A stretch of 35,624 nt of DNA from a virus. Of this stretch, positions 31,073 through 35,624 are shown piece by piece (position 1 is the first letter of the stretch; each line of letters opens with the position of its first letter). The translations under genes were made by a program, and so were the position numbers. The DNA lies in IMG/VR virus record IMGVR_UViG_3300027972_000034, positions 1 to 35,624 of that record, one strand, 5' to 3'. The notes beneath the pieces were generated by a model that was not told the origin of the DNA, searched no databases, and saw only the letters and a list, made by a program, of their open reading frames with translations.

Positions 31073-31408
31073 ATGGCAACACGAAAAGACTTTACTGGAA
31101 TGATGAGAAGAGATACTCCAACCTTCAATATTGATCTAGATACTTTCAATATAACTGGATACACTTTTAGATTGACAATAAAAGAAATGGATGATGATAC
31201 AAATGATGATACAAATGCTATCTTAGCTACTAGCTGGACTGCTCATATAAACAACTATGAGACTGCAGTGACTTTGACTAAGACTGAAACTAACTTCCCA
31301 GCTGGATTGTATAAATATGATATACAAATGGCTAATTCTACCATTACCCACACTATTCTATATGGAGAATGGGAACAGATTGAGGATGTAACTATAACTG
31401 CACCATAA
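31073..31408 (+). CDS. Immunoglobulin-like or baseplate-type structural protein, 111 aa
   Basis: The 111-residue beta protein (MATRKDFTGMMRRDTPTFNIDLDTFNITGYTFRLTIKEMDDDTNDD ... FPAGLYKYDIQMANSTITHTILYGEWEQIEDVTIT) has the DxDGY-like strand pattern of baseplate upper proteins and phage Ig-like domains. The GLYKYDIQ...GxxxIxxDVT ending is typical. It probably decorates the tail tip or capsid. It overlaps the next gene by one base. Confidence 0.62.
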   Translation: MATRKDFTGMMRRDTPTFNIDLDTFNITGYTFRLTIKEMDDDTNDDTNAILATSWTAHINNYETAVTLTKTETNFPAGLYKYDIQMANSTITHTILYGEWEQIEDVTITAP

Positions 31409-31932
31409 TGGCTTGTGAAATAAAAGCTACAATTGAACAGCAAGATATAAAAGCTACTTTATCTGACCAGACTATAAAAGCTGATGTCAATGCTATAAAG
31501 GTGCCTTATTATGGACAGATGTATAATCAGACTCAGCAGACTGTAGATATAATTACACAGGGAGTATATGTACCAATGAATATAACTGGAACTTTTGATA
31601 CTGCTAATGCACAGGGAACAGTCGCACCTACTACAGGTACTTTTGGAATAAAGAATATATCTGGAAAAACCCTTAGATTTATGGTAATTGCAACAGCTGA
31701 CCTCCAAATAACTAATAACAGAACAACTGGCTTAAGACTAGCTGTAAATGGAGTAGCATTAACTGAGACTACTTGTCAGGCTCAAACTGGAAACCATAAT
31801 CTAGCTAAGGTAATGACACAATGGATGGTTAATCTACCTAATAATGGTGAGGTTACATACTTATTGGCTAACATATCCTCTGCTGCAGATATAATTGTAG
31901 ACCGTGCTAAAATAGTAGCGGTTATGGTATAA
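31408..31932 (+). CDS. Fibre- or spike-like trimeric protein, 174 aa
   Basis: The 174-residue protein has a short N-terminal repeat (KATIEQQDIKATLSDQTIKADVNAIK) and a beta-rich C-terminal domain (GTFDTANAQGTVAPTTGTFGIKNISGKTLRFMVIATADLQITNNRTTGLRLAVNGV...) with the jelly-roll pattern of phage head or tail fibre tips. The IKAT/IKAD repeat resembles a trimeric stalk. It ends at the extended -10 element that precedes the noncoding RNA candidate. Confidence 0.62.
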   Translation: MACEIKATIEQQDIKATLSDQTIKADVNAIKVPYYGQMYNQTQQTVDIITQGVYVPMNITGTFDTANAQGTVAPTTGTFGIKNISGKTLRFMVIATADLQITNNRTTGLRLAVNGVALTETTCQAQTGNHNLAKVMTQWMVNLPNNGEVTYLLANISSAADIIVDRAKIVAVMV

Positions 31933-31933
31933 T
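31925..31933 (+). promoter_or_regulatory. Extended -10 promoter before noncoding RNA 1
   Basis: TGGTATAAT is a consensus extended -10 element (TG-n-TATAAT) overlapping the TAA stop of the preceding gene. No clear -35 box is present. Transcription would start near 31940. Confidence 0.6.
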
Positions 31934-31936
31934 ATA

Positions 31937-32097
31937 AATATTCCTATGCTGATTTATAACCCAGCTATAGGTTGAGGAAGTACAACTCGTAAAACAGCCG
32001 AGCGTAAAGCCTATAGAAGGTGTGGTTATAGCCGATAATATAGGTAGCAACAATTAGGGGAAATTGACCGATAGGACAAAAGTACCCTTTTTGTTTT
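31937..32097 (+). ncRNA. Structured noncoding RNA candidate 1
   Basis: This stretch has no ORF and several helices: CCTAT-GCTG pairing with CAGC-TATAGG (31943-31972), CTATAGG (31966-31972) alternatively with CCTATAG near 32010, and CTCG/CGAG within 31984-32005. It closes with a terminator (32076-32097), stem ACAAAAG/CTTTTTGT plus T-run. An extended -10 sits at 31925-31933. The alternative pairing of CTATAGG suggests a switch. It could be a phage small RNA or a riboregulator; I do not recognise a known family. Confidence 0.55.
32076..32097 (+). terminator. Terminator of noncoding RNA 1 and the structural operon
   Basis: ACAAAAG (32076-32082), loop TACC and CTTTTTGT (32087-32094) with one bulged T, followed by TTT. 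The stem is AT-rich and only moderately strong. Confidence 0.55.
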
Positions 32098-32131
32098 GAC
32101 TATATTCCCGACACCAAGAGAATGGTTTGCC

Positions 32132-32160
32132 TTGACAAATGTATAATATTATTTTATAAT
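32132..32160 (+). promoter_or_regulatory. Strong plus-strand promoter of the tRNA and lysis unit
   Basis: TTGACA (32132-32137), a 17-base spacer (AATGTATAATATTATTT) and TATAAT (32155-32160): perfect consensus boxes. Transcription would begin near 32167, immediately before the first leader hairpin. TTGACAAATG is shared with the promoter at 9875. Confidence 0.9.
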
Positions 32161-32168
32161 TAAAATAT

Positions 32169-32240
32169 AACCTTTTACCATACTAGTTTAATGTAAAAGG
32201 TTGGGTCATTCCCGTAAAAAACTAGGTCATTCCTAGTTTT
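32169..32240 (+). ncRNA. Three-hairpin leader with two TCATT-loop hairpins
   Basis: Hairpin 1: AACCTTTTAC/GTAAAAGGTT (32169-32202), 10 perfect pairs. Hairpin 2: GGG-TCATT-CCC (32203-32213). Hairpin 3: AAAACTAGG-TCATT-CCTAGTTTT (32218-32240), 9 perfect pairs. Hairpins 2 and 3 share the identical nine bases GGTCATTCC, a repeated pentaloop that suggests a protein-binding site. The unit starts at the promoter's predicted +1 and ends two bases before the tRNA gene. Confidence 0.75.
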
Positions 32241-32242
32241 AT

Positions 32243-32316
32243 AAGGATGTAGTTAAATGGGATAACATTGGTCTCCAAAACCATCATTGTAGGTTCGATT
32301 CCTACCATCTTTGCCA
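32243..32316 (+). tRNA. tRNA-Trp (anticodon CCA)
   Basis: A complete cloverleaf is visible: acceptor AAGGATG/CATCTTT with one G-T pair, D-stem GTTA/TAAC with GGG in the loop, anticodon loop CTCCAAA (CCA, Trp), T-arm GTAGG-TTCGATT-CCTAC and an encoded 3' CCA. The outermost anticodon-stem pair is T-T. It lies between the hairpin leader and the resolvase gene and is read from the promoter at 32132. It may support translation of late phage proteins or replace host tRNA cleaved in defence. Confidence 0.92.
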
Positions 32317-32331
32317 GATAATATATTAAAA

Positions 32332-32688
32332 ATGGAAAATACAATCACTATTCCAATGATAATAAAAGTAAGCACCAATAGAATATATGGTGGTTGCCAT
32401 TGGACACAACGAATGGATTATAAAAATGCCATTAGTAGTGTAGTATATAAATATAGGGAACTATTCCATAAGGTAGAAGAAAAAAACCTCCCTATAGACC
32501 TAAAAATGACCTTTGAGTTTAAAGGTAGAACTCTAGATAGCTCCAATTGTTCCTACATGGCAAAAATGATTGAAGATGCTATGGTAAAAAAGATTGGAGT
32601 AATCCCGGGTGACAGCATCAAATATGTTGGCTCGGTATACTACAAGTCTATTAGAGGAGAAAAAGACCAAATACATATAACTTATTAA
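32332..32688 (+). CDS. rusA: RusA-like Holliday junction resolvase
   Basis: From ATG 32332 the 118-residue protein reads MENTITIPMIIKVSTNRIYGGCHWTQRMDYK. It has LDSSNCSYMAKMIEDAMVKKIGVIPGDSIKYV (68-99), the RusA pattern with acidic residues Asp69, Asp82 and Asp94 as metal ligands and a following Lys-rich end. It cleaves four-way junctions before packaging. An upstream TTG frame start (32311) overlaps the tRNA 3' end and is rejected. Confidence 0.87.
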   Translation: MENTITIPMIIKVSTNRIYGGCHWTQRMDYKNAISSVVYKYRELFHKVEEKNLPIDLKMTFEFKGRTLDSSNCSYMAKMIEDAMVKKIGVIPGDSIKYVGSVYYKSIRGEKDQIHITY

Positions 32689-32692
32689 ACAT

Positions 32693-33397
32693 ATGGCATT
32701 AGCAAAATGGCAAGACTACACATACTTTCCGCTACATCTAGATCCAGTTAAAATTGGATTTAAGCATAAACAAAGATATCCTAATAACCCAGCCTTTGGT
32801 AAATTACAAGGTAAACAACATCTTGGACAAGACTATATCTGTCCAGTTGGAACTAAAGTCTATGCAATTGCAGATGGATACTTAGAAATAAGCATTGGAA
32901 AACAATCAGGACTGATGGTTACAATCAAAACAAATAGAGGACTATCCATCCGAGTGATGCACCTCAATAAAGTATTCGTCCATGATGGATTGATATCTCG
33001 AGGACAACTTATTGGTGAATCAGGAAACTCTGGAGTTAGTACAGCACCGCATAGCCACATTGATATCTATAAAGGGTTAAAAATTGATATAAATAAAATA
33101 GATAACTTTATAGATCCACTTTCATTAAATTACAGCTCACAATTAACTAAAGAAGAAGATATGACTACAAAAGAAGTTCGTTCAATCGTAGAAGCTCTAT
33201 ATTGGAAAATAGCTCTAAGAGAACCAGATAAGGGTGGAGTAGATTTTTGGGTAGGTGAATACTTTAAAGAAAATCAAAAAAGTGTTTGGATGGGTAGAAT
33301 TATGGAAGGGTTTAACCTAGAAAAAGAAAGTCAAAACCTAAGGTTCTACGATGCCAAAAATAGGCGTTGGAGGTCAGAAGAAGATGTAAAGGGTTAA
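32693..33397 (+). CDS. Endolysin, M23 metallopeptidase
   Basis: The 234-residue protein carries the M23 zinc site HLGQD (43-47), His90 and HSH (120-122). The first and last are the HxxxD and HxH motifs of LytM-type peptidases, which cut cross-bridges or stem peptides of peptidoglycan. Residues 155-234 (MTTKEVRSIVEALYWKIALREPDKGGVDFWVGEYF) form a separate helical domain resembling DUF4214-type segments, a possible wall-binding part. It has no signal peptide, so export would depend on the holin. Confidence 0.9.
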   Translation: MALAKWQDYTYFPLHLDPVKIGFKHKQRYPNNPAFGKLQGKQHLGQDYICPVGTKVYAIADGYLEISIGKQSGLMVTIKTNRGLSIRVMHLNKVFVHDGLISRGQLIGESGNSGVSTAPHSHIDIYKGLKIDINKIDNFIDPLSLNYSSQLTKEEDMTTKEVRSIVEALYWKIALREPDKGGVDFWVGEYFKENQKSVWMGRIMEGFNLEKESQNLRFYDAKNRRWRSEEDVKG

Positions 33398-33401
33398 TAG
33401 T

Positions 33402-33662
33402 ATGAAGCCAATCAAAAAGCTTTCAGATGTTACAATTGAAGACTTTGAACATTTGATGAGTAAAATATCTTTAAACTACGAAGATATGGTTGGCAGAAAA
33501 GCTGAGATAAAAAAGTTGTATGATAAAGCTGAAGATGATAGTTGCTACATAATGATAGAAGGTGGAAATGATGAGGGGATACAAATAGCAATTAGAGAAG
33601 GTGAAATAGAAATGATATACGATGCTTGTAGAGAATATTTAGTAAAACATATATGGGATTAA
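33402..33662 (+). CDS. Small acidic hypothetical protein, 86 aa
   Basis: The 86-residue acidic, helical protein (MKPIKKLSDVTIEDFEHLMSKISLNYEDMVGRKAEIKKLYDKAEDDSCYIMIEGG...) lies five bases after the endolysin gene and overlaps the next gene by ten bases. No family is recognised. It resembles small phage regulators or DNA-mimic proteins only in charge. Confidence 0.55.
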   Translation: MKPIKKLSDVTIEDFEHLMSKISLNYEDMVGRKAEIKKLYDKAEDDSCYIMIEGGNDEGIQIAIREGEIEMIYDACREYLVKHIWD

Positions 33663-33913
33663 AAAAAATCGTTTGTGGGGGGTCAAAAAATAACAATATA
33701 GAAGATCTAATCAATGCCAATAGCAGTGTTGCCTTTGATGCTAGAGTTGAAGAGATTATGGCTAAGATATATGAGCAAGATTGTTGGGTGCCAGAAGAAT
33801 ATGAAATGATTAGAATGTTCATATATACCAAACTAGCACCTAGAGATTGGAGCAAAAAAGACAATCGTGTTCCCGACCCCGGTAAAACGATAGATGATTT
33901 AGAAAGTATATGA
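33653..33913 (+). CDS. Small hypothetical protein, 86 aa
   Basis: The 86-residue protein begins MGLKKIVCGGSKNNNIEDLINANSS and continues as a helical acidic protein (ARVEEIMAKIYEQDCWVPEEYEMIRMFIYTKL). Its codons 6-12 contain the G-run motif TTTGTGGGGGGTCAAAA that also appears at 8248. The stop TGA overlaps the extended -10 of noncoding RNA 2. Function is unknown; a later start is possible. Confidence 0.5.
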   Translation: MGLKKIVCGGSKNNNIEDLINANSSVAFDARVEEIMAKIYEQDCWVPEEYEMIRMFIYTKLAPRDWSKKDNRVPDPGKTIDDLESI

Positions 33914-33919
33914 TATAAT
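33911..33919 (+). promoter_or_regulatory. Extended -10 promoter before noncoding RNA 2
   Basis: TGATATAAT is an extended -10 overlapping the TGA stop of the preceding gene, the same arrangement as at 31925. No -35 box was found. Confidence 0.55.
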
Positions 33920-33925
33920 ACATAT

Positions 33926-34064
33926 AGCTATTAAGTTTCAAATCTTTAGACTGATGTCTAACTGGTGTAAACCTAGAGCTTAAGGCTGACAAGATTCACA
34001 AACTGGAATGGGGTAACCCGCTCGACAAATTCCTACAACTAGAAGATTCTGGGTGTAGGTTTTT
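33926..34064 (+). ncRNA. Structured noncoding RNA candidate 2
   Basis: No ORF is seen. Helices include TTAGAC-TGAT-GTCTAA (6 bp), GGT-GTAA-ACC and GGG-GTAA-CCC (both with GNRA tetraloops), a longer pairing GAGC...GCTC around the second, and a terminator CCTACA/TGTAGG (34032-34059) followed by TTTTT. Two GNRA loops and a terminator in 140 bases indicate a compact folded RNA. It lies between the lysis genes and a small ORF. Similarity to a known class was not recognised. Confidence 0.58.
34032..34064 (+). terminator. Terminator of noncoding RNA 2
   Basis: CCTACA (34032-34037) pairs with TGTAGG (34054-34059), with an inner AGAA/TTCT pairing, followed by five T. Confidence 0.72.
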
Positions 34065-34068
34065 GTTT

Positions 34069-34080
34069 TATATGCTATAC
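34069..34080 (+). promoter_or_regulatory. Extended -10 promoter of the 34108 gene
   Basis: TATGCTATACT contains TG-C-TATACT, an extended -10 element, 30 bases before ATG 34108. No -35 box was found. Confidence 0.5.
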
Positions 34081-34107
34081 TGAAAATGTACCTTTGCCAC
34101 TATAACA

Positions 34108-34374
34108 ATGGCAATCCTGCAACCGCCTCCTGTTCGTTTTATGTACATTTACAGAGGGTACATACAAGTTAAAACTGAATTAAGGTTTATTAGATTTGAT
34201 ACCTTCTATCGCAAAATTAACCCTTTTCAATACTATGATTGTATAGACTTGAATGATATGTCAATTTATACAATCAAAGGTCATAATATCCTCAATTATC
34301 ACTTATACAATGTTCGTCCATTAACTAAATCAGACCCTGAGTACATTCCACAATTACCTATACAACAAGGCTAA
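34108..34374 (+). CDS. Hypothetical protein, 88 aa
   Basis: The 88-residue basic, aromatic-rich protein (MAILQPPPVRFMYIYRGYIQVKTELRFIRFDTFYRKINPFQYYDCID...) is unrecognised. A second start at ATG 34141 (MYIYRG) is possible. It is the last plus-strand gene before the bidirectional terminator and has its own extended -10 element. Tyr/Phe/Arg-rich composition differs from its neighbours. Confidence 0.5.
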   Translation: MAILQPPPVRFMYIYRGYIQVKTELRFIRFDTFYRKINPFQYYDCIDLNDMSIYTIKGHNILNYHLYNVRPLTKSDPEYIPQLPIQQG

Positions 34375-34390
34375 TTGCCTTAAACCAAAA

Positions 34391-34415
34391 AGGGAGTGTT
34401 TAACTCCCTCTTTTC
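34391..34415. terminator. Bidirectional terminator between convergent units
   Basis: GGGAG (34392-34396) and CTCCC (34404-34408) form a stem with a 7-base loop, flanked by AAAAA on the left and TCTTTTCTTT on the right. It can therefore end transcripts from both the 34108 gene and the minus-strand genes. Confidence 0.85.
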
Positions 34416-34416
34416 T

Positions 34417-34512
34417 TTATATAATAGCTACTATTGCTATCAATCCAAATAACAATATAAATAACAATAATAATCCTATTATATAATCTAAAGCCTTTGT
34501 TTGATTGTTCAT
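34417..34512 (-). CDS. 31-aa single-helix membrane peptide
   Basis: From ATG 34512 the frame gives MNNQTKALDYIIGLLLLFIL... to TAA 34417, 31 residues with one transmembrane helix (about 11-31). It begins four bases after the stop of the transglycosylase gene, with no Shine-Dalgarno sequence but an A/T start context like other genes. A small lysis accessory (holin-like or spanin-like) is possible given its partner. Its end overlaps the T-rich arm of the terminator at 34391-34415. Confidence 0.5.
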   Translation of the reverse strand: MNNQTKALDYIIGLLLLFILLFGLIAIVAII

Positions 34513-34516
34513 AATT

Positions 34517-35119
34517 TTATTTACTCCATTTACTTTTACTAGCATTCCAAGCTCCAATCCCTCCTCTACTTATCTTGAAAGCCATTGCTTCTACATTTGT
34601 TCTAGGGTCAAAGGGTGATACATATTCTCTTCCCATTTGTCTTAGTGTACCTTCCCAAGTGGATTTTATAAACTGGCTACAGCCTGAAGCAGTTGAATTC
34701 TTATTCTTAGCATTTGGATTTCCTCCTGACTCAGCTTTTATAATCCTCCTCATAACCTCACCGTCTACATTATATTTGGTAGCCATCTCATCTACATAGT
34801 CATAACAGCTTCCATTATATGCTATTTGGTCTTTTTTTGCCTCTCTCGCAAGAGTTTTAGGTTTAGGAGGTATATTGACTGGTTTAGGTTCAGGAATAGG
34901 CTCTAATTGTTCTAATTTGGTGAATACTATTTTACTTGGTGTATAGGGTTGAGCTATAGCTTCTGAGTATTTGAATATCCAAAATATAAATAGTAAACAG
35001 TACAGTGCTATCAGTAAATTCCATTTGTATCTATTGATAGTCTTTTTAGATAATGGACGGTTTTGAATTCGTCTAATATGTTTAATTTAATAATAATACT
35101 CTTTCGAGTCAACAGACAT
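34517..35119 (-). CDS. Membrane-anchored lytic transglycosylase, with in-frame TAA near its 5' end
   Basis: The C-terminal 89 residues (VDGEVMRRIIKAESGGNPNAKNKNSTASGCSQFIKSTWE, GGIGAW) are a goose-type/SLT lysozyme-like domain with catalytic Glu in KAESGG. The frame stays open upstream to 35086 and encodes a transmembrane helix (WNLLIALYCLLFIFWIF), a Pro-rich linker (PIPEPKPVNIPPKP) and then the enzyme. So the 89-residue frame from 34786 is too short. No ATG, GTG or TTG starts the long form. The only good ATG (35119, MSVDSKEYYY) is in the same frame but followed by TAA at 35089-35087. ATT 35086, TAA read-through or a local sequence error could each explain this. Confidence 0.75.
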
Positions 35120-35140
35120 AATCAGTGTTTGAGATATAAA

Positions 35141-35279
35141 GTTCTCAGTGGAGGAGACAAGGATTTGCACCTTGTATAATATACCTGCCGAAAGCAAGAC
35201 GGTATATCTTGAAATGTTAATTCATTCGAAACCTCTTGCACCAAGCGTCTACCTATTCCGCCACCCCTCCATTGAGAAC
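35141..35279 (-). ncRNA. tRNA-like element 1 (tRNA-Leu-like, extended acceptor stem)
   Basis: Read on the minus strand: 5' acceptor GGAGGGG (35270-35264), D-arm GCG...CGC with GGTAGA in the loop (class II tRNA type), a variable interior (35243-35176), T-arm ACAAGG-TGCAAAT-CCTTGT (35175-35157) and 3' acceptor CTCCTCC. No anticodon arm is recognisable. Flanking GTTCTCA/TGAGAAC pairs continue the acceptor helix to about 16 bp and further A/T pairs to about 22 bp. No CCA is encoded. The interior holds CTTG-GTG-CAAG and ATATACC/GGTATAT hairpins. Confidence 0.7.
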
Positions 35280-35304
35280 TCTATATTTTAATGTGCTGTA
35301 TAAA

Positions 35305-35494
35305 GTTCTCAACGGAAGGGACAAGGATTTGCACCTTGTATGAAAGAAAGCAAGTAATCCTGTTATCAAAGCCATATACCATAGAGTTGGCTTCACCCTA
35401 TAAGGACTTTCAGTTATCTAAGTAATAAAAACATTTATCCTTTTTATGTTTTATCTTTAGCGTCTACCTATTCCGCCACCCCTCCATTGAGAAC
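35305..35494 (-). ncRNA. tRNA-like element 2 (same frame, different interior)
   Basis: The 48 bases 35459-35506 (5' acceptor, D-arm and upstream spacer) are identical to 35244-35291 of element 1, and the T-arm is the same. The interior (35458-35340) is longer and unrelated: a near-perfect long hairpin CTAAAGATAAAACAT/ATGTTTTTATTACTTAG and AAGCCA...TGGCTT. The 3' acceptor CCCTTCC and flank TTGAGAAC pair with the shared 5' side to give about 16 continuous pairs, one G-T and a G-T at the discriminator position. The insert is too short for a group I intron. Confidence 0.7.
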
Positions 35495-35519
35495 TCTATA
35501 TTTTAAAGAACTGTATAAA

Positions 35520-35624
35520 GTTCTCAGTAGAGGAGGCAAGGTTTGACTTGCAGATACCCGTTTTCGGGATAGACCAATGTATAAGGCAAGGCTGGTCTTA
35601 ACTAGTATTTTTGTAGTCTGCTAT
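35520..35624 (-). ncRNA. tRNA-like element 3, 5' part cut by window edge
   Basis: The 3' half is present: GTTCTCAGTAGAGGAGGCAAGG (plus strand) with T-arm-like GCAAG-TCAAAC-CTTGC, a CCCG-AAAA-CGGG hairpin as variable arm and AGACC/GGTCT enclosing an 18-base loop. The spacer to element 2 (TATTTTAA..GTATAAAG) matches the one between elements 1 and 2. The 5' half (acceptor and D-arm) would lie beyond base 35624. Confidence 0.6.

Noticed and set aside
33940-33990. Hammerhead ribozyme suggested by CTGATG in noncoding RNA 2
   Set aside because: The required GAAA box and cleavage-site geometry are absent, and CTGATG is part of the perfect TTAGAC/GTCTAA hairpin.
1-35624. Window is a complete circular genome
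   Set aside because: Joining the ends would place a TAG shortly after the partial YopX frame, but would leave the third tRNA-like element without its 5' half, since YopX coding sequence occupies that place. A larger genome is more likely.
1-35624. Alternative genetic code
   Set aside because: TAA, TAG and TGA are all used as stops of well-supported genes, for example TGA after the GT4 and methyltransferase genes and TAG at 828.

Overview
The window is a stretch of a tailed bacteriophage genome (Caudoviricetes, long-tailed siphovirus plan). Evidence is an unbroken plus-strand module from small and large terminase (14863-16693) through portal, HK97-type prohead protease and capsid, connectors, tail tube, a frameshifted tail assembly chaperone, tape measure and tail-tip proteins, to a holin-like gene and an M23 endolysin. 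The DNA is AT-rich and uses TAA, TAG and TGA as stops. The host cannot be named. Promoters are of the TTGACA-17-TATAAT type, but almost no gene has a Shine-Dalgarno sequence; starts usually follow a short A/T stretch such as AAACATATG. This combination suggests a low-GC bacterium with largely SD-independent initiation.

Layout. (1) 1-7070, minus strand, early/replication region: two YopX-like genes, a recombination operon (ERF annealing protein, a small protein with an SSB-like acidic tip, two small HTH paralogues, a membrane-anchored HTH protein), a replication initiator with three internal 24-bp iterons, several unknowns, and a candidate 120-nt small RNA at 4150-4272. Each transcription unit has its own promoter, and most end in a visible terminator. 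(2) 7071-9735, minus strand, accessory island: moron-like units, each with promoter, conserved leader and gene, including two left-handed beta-helix (YdcK-like) paralogues. Base composition shifts steadily along the island and ends in a 550-bp stretch almost without T on the plus strand. (3) 9875-14879, plus strand: a late-type promoter, then four glycosyltransferases, a SAM methyltransferase and a ParB-like/DNA-methyltransferase fusion. (4) 14863-31932: packaging, head, tail, fibre and holin genes, tightly packed and often overlapping. (5) 31933-34415: two structured noncoding RNA candidates, a strong promoter with a three-hairpin leader, tRNA-Trp, a RusA-like resolvase, the endolysin and small unknown genes. 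(6) 34417-35624, minus strand: a 31-residue membrane peptide, a membrane-anchored transglycosylase whose only ATG is separated from its body by an in-frame TAA, and upstream of it a tandem array of at least three tRNA-like elements. These share D-arm and T-arm halves but carry different interiors, inside a helix that runs past the acceptor stem.

Working model: minus-strand early genes replicate and recombine the DNA and carry host-interaction cargo; the plus-strand operon modifies virions or host surface, packages DNA and builds the particle. Lysis functions sit at the plus-strand end, and a second wall-degrading enzyme is encoded convergently. No integrase, DNA polymerase, helicase, CRISPR array or transposase was seen, so lysogeny cannot be judged. 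The left edge cuts a YopX gene and the right edge cuts the third tRNA-like element, so this is a segment of a larger genome.
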